Source: a virus
Length of the DNA stretch: 20,452 bases
IMG/VR virus record: IMGVR_UViG_3300006789_005095
Span: 1 to 20,452 of that record
Reading direction: 5' to 3' (one strand)
Made by a program: the position numbers and the translations under genes. Shown piece after piece: positions 17,601-20,452 of the stretch; the stretch's first letter is position 1, and each line of letters begins with the position of its first letter. A model generated the notes under the pieces. It did no database searches, had not been told where the DNA came from, and worked only from the letters and a program-made list of their open reading frames with translations.

Positions 17601-20452
17601 AATGGCTATTGTAGCAGGCGAAGCAAAAGAAGGGACAATTTATTGGGAAGGTTTCCGTCGTATTTATGATATGCATTTAACCGATGAGGAGAAGACTACT
17701 ATTGAGATGGAAGTTATAGAAAAATGGAATGTATCTGGTGAAGAGGTTGAAACAAAATTAGCATCAGAGTTTATGAAATATAAACTGAATCAAAATGAAA
17801 AAGGTTTAGGCGCTAAAGTAAAAAGATTCTTCCGTGAATTGTGGTATTACATGAAGAATATGATGGGAATGAAAAATGAAATCCAACGTCTATTTAGAGA
17901 TTTAGATACGAGAGATTTTACTAAGTATACAGCTGAAGAAGCAGCCACTTTATCAGAAGTTACTGTTCCTAAACTAAGAGCAAAGAAAGGATTTTCTACG
18001 GATCAAGTTGACGAAATTGTTGGTGGTATAAACTTTAATCTTATAGGTACATTACAAGAAAATTATGGAGAGAACTGGATTGATGAGTTAAGTAATGGGG
18101 CTGTTCTAAAAAGTGCTTATGAATCAGTTAGACAAACTATTGCAGCAAAAGCTATAAAGATTAATAACGTAACTGAGAAGAGTGAAGATCTTACTATATT
18201 AGGAAAAACATATGCTACAGTATCTGACCCTTCCATATGGTATGATAAACCTGATAAGTATGGAAATATAATAAGTCCAGGATTTATTACTCTTGCTACA
18301 AAAGAATTAGAAAATATCGGAGTTAAATATAAAGTAAATCAAAAAGGAGGAATTGATTTTAATAAAGCTCCAGGAATAGAAACAGTTACTGAAGAAATTT
18401 CAGAAGAGATAACTGATTATGAAGAGGTACAAACTGAAACGAAACAACATATTTTTAATATTAATTTTTATCATACTCCTGTAAAAGACACATTATCTAG
18501 AGACATTAAAATTGGTTTAAGCTTTATAAAAAGTAAAGAAAAAGGAAAAGTATTTGGTAATTATAGATATGTACCATTCGATGAGGTATATGCATACTTA
18601 TCAATAGCTCTTGCAAATACACCAACTGGAGATGTTATTACTAGATTATCTCAATTAGCTGAGAAAGGAGCACATCCATTAGTAAATGAAGTGGTAGAAG
18701 TGTATGGACAAGCTACAAAGCAATGGCAAAATAAATTTGCTGCTCATTTCAATAAACAAAATATTAGATTTAAAACTTTAATCATAGAAGATGGCGCTGT
18801 TAAAGTAGTATTTACTAATAGAAATGGCCTAGAAAGACAAATCATCAGTAAATGGATTGATAATAGAGGAAGTACTGATATTTATATACCGACAACTGGG
18901 AAACCAGATTTAATAAACGATCAAGCAGTTAAGAAACTTGATGAGCTATATAAAGAAACACAAAGACTTTCTAAACTTGGTAACAAGAAAGACTATTTAA
19001 TTAGTATGTTTAAGACATTAGAATATGCTGGAATCTCATTAGGCAATGAAGTCTATAGAGCTATGTTGAATGATGACACTACGCAAATAGCAGATCTTCA
19101 TTCATATATGGTAGGAAATAGGTCCTTTGAGCATATATTAAAAGGTTTAAAGAGAGCAATTCCAACAAGTCCTTATCTTGCGGGAAGCGCAGAAACTTCT
19201 ACACTAAGAAGACTAGCTTCTTTAGCAGCTGCATTTAGAATAGATAATTATGGTGCATCCTTTTTGAGCGGCGCGAAGAAACCAATCTACGCTATTAATT
19301 TAAACACGTATGATTCTAAACTAACACTTAAATTACGATCAGATGAGACTTATGAACAGGTTATACTAGATAGATTTAGAGATACTTTTTATAGTCCTGG
19401 TAAAAATATGAGACATCTAATCTTAGATATGTTATTAACTAATCCAGAAGTTCGTGCTAATTTCCAATTAAGTACTTTTGATGTAATTAAAGAGAAAGGA
19501 AATGCTGGACGAGCGACTGCATTCGATGGGATGAGCCAGTTATTATCTGCTCAAACTAGATTTGCTATGTTCTTTAATAGCGGATTAGAATTTGGTGAGT
19601 TTAATACTGGTACTAAAGCAGATAAATCACAGTCTAAATATATTACTTTACCAAAAATATCTCCAGATGGTAGATTTAATAGCACCTTATGGAAATCAGG
19701 AAATGATAGATCTTATAATGGATGGATTAAAACTGCAGTAGAGTTATTAAAACCTGCGGTCTATGGGGAATTAGCCAGAATAGCTAAAACAAATAAACAG
19801 TTATTTGGGAATAATCCAATAAGTATAGATGAGCAAGTTAAAAATATTCATTATAGAAACGTTAAAGGAGATAATGAAGGGAATGGATTAAGTTTTATAG
19901 CATTTCCAGAATTAAATGATCCAAGATATAATTTCTTTACGCCTCATGGTAAACTAAATAATATATTTGAAAATCTTAGTTCTATGGCTGCTGTAGAAAA
20001 ACAGAGAATAGATATTGGAGATGCGCTAACAAGATATGTAAAAGATAATATAGCTTCTACAATGGAAGCATTAGAATTGGCTGGAACTATAACTAAACGT
20101 AATAATAAATATGAAAATATAAACTTACCTGGAATGGCATTATCGGGTAAGACTGTTCAAGGAGACATATCTCCAGCATTAGTAGAGTTTGCAGTGAATG
20201 ATTTAGTATATAGACCATATATTAATACAACATTTGGACCTGACTTAGCTTATTACCAGACAGATGAGAATGGAAATCCTATTGTTGATGCAGGGAAAAG
20301 AGCATACCAATCAGTTACCCCGGGAATTGATGCTGTATGGAATGAAGAAAAGCAATATGGTCTTCCGAATAAATTTTCACATGCTATCTTACAAGACATA
20401 TTTAAAGATAAAGAAGAACATATACAAAAGATATTAGAAACAGCGGGAGTTG
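11644..20452 (+). CDS. Giant multidomain virion protein, probable N-terminal part of virion RNA polymerase polyprotein (3'-truncated)
   Basis: I read this frame through from ATG 11644 to the window end without a stop: 2,936 codons, continuing beyond. The layout is: amphipathic hydrophobic helices at about 103-135, 187-211 and 461-479; charged coiled coil at about 480-900; beta-rich modules at 900-1150; a Thr/Glu/Gln-rich linker with a leucine-heptad coil (1267-1320); beta-rich modules at 1360-1930; a decayed zincin-like domain near 1935-2080; and a final 700 residues resembling the segment before the polymerase core in Bacteroidetes phage giant proteins (PIYAINLNTY, ADKSQSKYITLP, FAVNDLVYRPYI, FGPDLAYYQ...KRAYQSVTPG). 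In crAss-like phages the virion RNA polymerase (phi14:2 gp66 type) has a DxDxD catalytic loop; none is present here, so the core should lie downstream. The protein is inferred to be packaged, ejected and active in early transcription. A giant polyvalent structural protein without polymerase is the alternative. The start follows the previous stop by 22 bases. Confidence 0.65.
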   Translation, partial: MSNGKDKPNKRGKITIPTANVQSSLDPITNLPVIQEHIVPPDVTDSYDLYRSVNPGTHPGQLNTPDVSELNFYGMDDVTWDVDRPDKIDYRRAMNQSGWEQFGAFLNQSIIGEVIGGTVEGIGALMDYPINWIIEAYTGKKQYQDYENGLTRIGSGVREWTMDATPIYQKSTAKWNPSDSGWWAQNGVSVASTLSLLIPAAGAVRAVGMVGKMGRMVAGAGKLSKSARVAKTFAKAENLMTLSKTGKWLAKSTVMGVSMRHMENFREASETYKVSLDKNYEFLRKGDNLENFLNSGEGEKFKAENGFKDNSEVSAQIVANYLASNAASHSYNMNWANVGFDILQSALFLKGARIGRTRTGAFSRPSKAVTKAQNNTLKNPKIPRTKVGKFVKWAKPVVPWAAWSYSEGMEEQWNFISMQEGIRKGDIMAGNTGWMNEGFMPHEMGFGARIKRYFADDELWTSTLFGSIGGGVFTTVSNLKNRKAQAALNEQRIIEIGQRSEFIQKALDKKNAALERGDVNAAEEQDMLLGMNLAISAANAGNVDMLIEMLNDPAFEETLEKAGVPKAEVEANKNSLIKIIENTEKVYQKYTNRLTDKKWGPGTAQALTQLETLVNIYDELVNNVTTQLADNEQNDVYSKEQFSIGPNTKARYDAMTSRKMLEEQLESYEAMRTRAAAQSQDKSLTKQERKNAEEITKAIDNILEPYKAKLAEAQKDEIKLKAESQETYDSKALAAENKFLDTINSGGEQSLKAKKEEYKYHRDTAWQAMQDILNGESIKTKNKEGKISDTSFKGKEDQNTKLRDDATVNNEEAIKVSVENRAILEDFRTLITENPDITEDQVRDFFAQYPDNAYIQEQGREILNNFIRSSVNNSMHTMYEELYAQANQTSKEVSEHIDEKIEALKKEIFDPKISRKEQARRVQMEQDYKEAGARGAKILYGVSESQDYLIKNLFDNYTTVVPVVWGEKVGAIYRDTKTNELIFREGATNKEYIIQEEISNKEFLDSNGKLMEGPSLGYLDMLLLRDSNYNINIVEDGRTFNIEGEYFNNLASDPTTAIEYDTDANVVSVTLTKWDGTKVTFTSPGITYELADLIETLEAVKRTRFNELVKDDFLIIEHEGKEYIISYEEQGLTAKDINGKPLKDNLNEIILRKANIQLSNAIQNEINNLKTEYNETITATNAVASPVTETNLMSPEMGESENAQEAEKREESKIIATNTTVNPKPSVKQSKTEQQEQERLLTIQENKVEIGQSTSDEKTAPIEASDTRLEELRNEVKALRAQLETEEGRTHGGFIRSKIAKLEAEIKQLEAVDEQLQVIEATTNTQTGQTTEEQESTIVTDNTPTTAGTVVLNKTYPRAWSQQFMGVPESDKSIAPKGFLTLRDANGNLIPVYSSTSGAAYVIKNAKDMSNEERRLLSEGSERIKTLHYFEPQVDSNNNTILEGSRVIESESLKQYQREGEFQVIVFKADAIKESDIIRMDLTNSAEVGIGTNIILRVEPSNPYYKPPTAEREASIVITVRLASNPSIILAKLTKGDRFRVQNAKLRAKIEKMYKGERTVDIQAKIAGKTNGFVINQKTNGGESLQQPISILGPDITLGIHQGESGIVYNNTDIPSYKSVYSENGYIYAAIKSASGRMVPVRIATSTLSEAAVQVILDTLTNDTITAKDKQAIVNQIVHIPLGSRKDDNFKLGGKMKRILAMDNFVLKIPFGEGRVIGIQYNMEGSEQYKRNNLKNALEGKEFFFKLYDEQGNLTSGEGAVIGTAGSSVQRNSLLSSKLLELQPGEIKAAILEHLSSKVYHVEKNKINTKDEYFSPLRQEPFKNYLDYLGESGILTTDIPGVNEQQFHHAAIYVEVSDEIIEASQSDVPSFMTGAVEVMGTPEIIIEQEQQTLEDLLAGQVPDELKDKKTETPGKGKIDEINPDNIDDEFKLRKYEDFEGNYDIITEGEKAWFLSRFGEEGLELINRVKYLMLKDGRQAYGYYHKGMAIVAGEAKEGTIYWEGFRRIYDMHLTDEEKTTIEMEVIEKWNVSGEEVETKLASEFMKYKLNQNEKGLGAKVKRFFRELWYYMKNMMGMKNEIQRLFRDLDTRDFTKYTAEEAATLSEVTVPKLRAKKGFSTDQVDEIVGGINFNLIGTLQENYGENWIDELSNGAVLKSAYESVRQTIAAKAIKINNVTEKSEDLTILGKTYATVSDPSIWYDKPDKYGNIISPGFITLATKELENIGVKYKVNQKGGIDFNKAPGIETVTEEISEEITDYEEVQTETKQHIFNINFYHTPVKDTLSRDIKIGLSFIKSKEKGKVFGNYRYVPFDEVYAYLSIALANTPTGDVITRLSQLAEKGAHPLVNEVVEVYGQATKQWQNKFAAHFNKQNIRFKTLIIEDGAVKVVFTNRNGLERQIISKWIDNRGSTDIYIPTTGKPDLINDQAVKKLDELYKETQRLSKLGNKKDYLISMFKTLEYAGISLGNEVYRAMLNDDTTQIADLHSYMVGNRSFEHILKGLKRAIPTSPYLAGSAETSTLRRLASLAAAFRIDNYGASFLSGAKKPIYAINLNTYDSKLTLKLRSDETYEQVILDRFRDTFYSPGKNMRHLILDMLLTNPEVRANFQLSTFDVIKEKGNAGRATAFDGMSQLLSAQTRFAMFFNSGLEFGEFNTGTKADKSQSKYITLPKISPDGRFNSTLWKSGNDRSYNGWIKTAVELLKPAVYGELARIAKTNKQLFGNNPISIDEQVKNIHYRNVKGDNEGNGLSFIAFPELNDPRYNFFTPHGKLNNIFENLSSMAAVEKQRIDIGDALTRYVKDNIASTMEALELAGTITKRNNKYENINLPGMALSGKTVQGDISPALVEFAVNDLVYRPYINTTFGPDLAYYQTDENGNPIVDAGKRAYQSVTPGIDAVWNEEKQYGLPNKFSHAILQDIFKDKEEHIQKILETAGV
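15106..15708 (+). other. Low-complexity linker and coiled coil inside the giant protein, with a base-composition shift
   Basis: Residues about 1155-1355 of the giant protein are rich in Thr, Glu, Gln, Ser and Asn and poor in aromatic residues. A leucine-heptad coil lies at 1267-1320 (RLEELRNEVKALRAQLE, then KLEAEIKQLE). Around 15190-15350 codons rare elsewhere in the window cluster (GCC, AGC, CCC, TCC, CGG, ACC, ATC). I read it as a flexible inter-domain hinge separating an ejection-type N-terminal half from the later modules. Confidence 0.55.
17446..17883 (+). other. Degenerate zincin-like domain (HExxH replaced by WEGFR)
   Basis: Residues about 1935-2080 of the giant protein read AYGYYHKGMAIVAGE, then TIYWEGFRRIYDMHLTDEE (1999-2016), then EEVETKLASEFMKY (2033-2046). 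Related phage and mobile-element polyvalent proteins have the same order: a strand, 'HEafH', a helix ending in '(S/T)xEE', then 'EExxAxxFxxY'. Here the Glu is kept (E2002) but both zinc His positions are Trp and Arg (W2001, R2005). The fold is probably retained and catalysis lost. The alignment is by eye, so this is tentative. Confidence 0.45.
18241..20452 (+). other. Region resembling the segment upstream of the virion RNA polymerase core
   Basis: Residues about 2200-2936 carry, in order, a KVFGNYRYVPFDEVYAYL block, QNKFAAHFNKQNIRF, a LASLAAAFRI...GAKKPIYAINLNTY block, ANFQLSTFD, ADKSQSKYITLP, and FAVNDLVYRPYI...FGPDLAYYQ with KRAYQSVTPG (2885-2894). From memory, giant proteins of crAss-like phages show comparable blocks (NKxxxxF, INLNTYLS, sDKS, vNdxI..E..., GDPAxYK, KR...sPG) before a DFDxDK catalytic loop. 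No polymerase catalytic motif is visible within the window. Confidence 0.45.

Noticed and set aside
1-20452. Stop-codon reassignment (TAG to Gln or TGA to Trp), known in some crAss-like phages
   Set aside because: All long frames are free of in-frame TAG and TGA, use CAA/CAG and TGG normally, and end in TAA where the end is visible.

Overview
The window is almost entirely coding, all on the + strand, and carries only four very large genes: a tail protein cut by the left edge, two predicted virion cargo proteins of about 1.1 kb-residue size, and a giant gene that stays open for at least 2,936 codons and runs off the right edge. There is no tRNA, rRNA, CRISPR, insertion sequence or integrase. 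The DNA is strongly A/T-rich, genes are packed with gaps of 49, 2 and 22 bases, all three visible stop codons are TAA, and no start has a Shine-Dalgarno sequence. The one clear promoter-like site has the Bacteroidetes form (TTG-N20-TAnnTTTG). This fits a tailed phage of a Bacteroidetes host, most likely crAss-like (order Crassvirales) or a close relative, seen at the point where the tail module passes into the virion-cargo and virion RNA polymerase module. The assignment rests on remembered family patterns, not on a database search.

Layout. Positions 1-4706: 3' part of a tail 'muzzle'/stabilization-type protein (P22 gp10-like role), recognised by its YWTD-N-PPRKLN block, fibronectin-like and propeller-like blocks and its typical C-terminus. 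Positions 4707-4755: short gap with a Bacteroidetes-type promoter overlapping a perfect 8-bp inverted repeat. Positions 4756-8205: Lys- and Gly-Gly-rich predicted cargo protein with a conserved SHEKGG...YVFS block. Positions 8208-11621: second predicted cargo protein ending in an M15-type (LAS family) murein peptidase domain with all metal-site motifs intact. Positions 11644-20452: the giant gene, with membrane-active-looking N-terminal helices, a long coiled-coil stretch, a composition-shifted linker, beta-rich modules, a decayed zincin-like domain, and a last 700 residues resembling the region that precedes the DFDxDK RNA polymerase core in crAss-like giant proteins. The core itself would lie beyond the window.

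How they may work together (inference): the muzzle closes the short tail. The cargo proteins are packaged and ejected with the DNA, the M15 domain opening peptidoglycan locally. The giant protein would deliver a virion RNA polymerase to transcribe early genes. A host-type promoter in front of the cargo/polymerase genes fits late transcription by the host enzyme, since the injected polymerase must be made late for the next virions.
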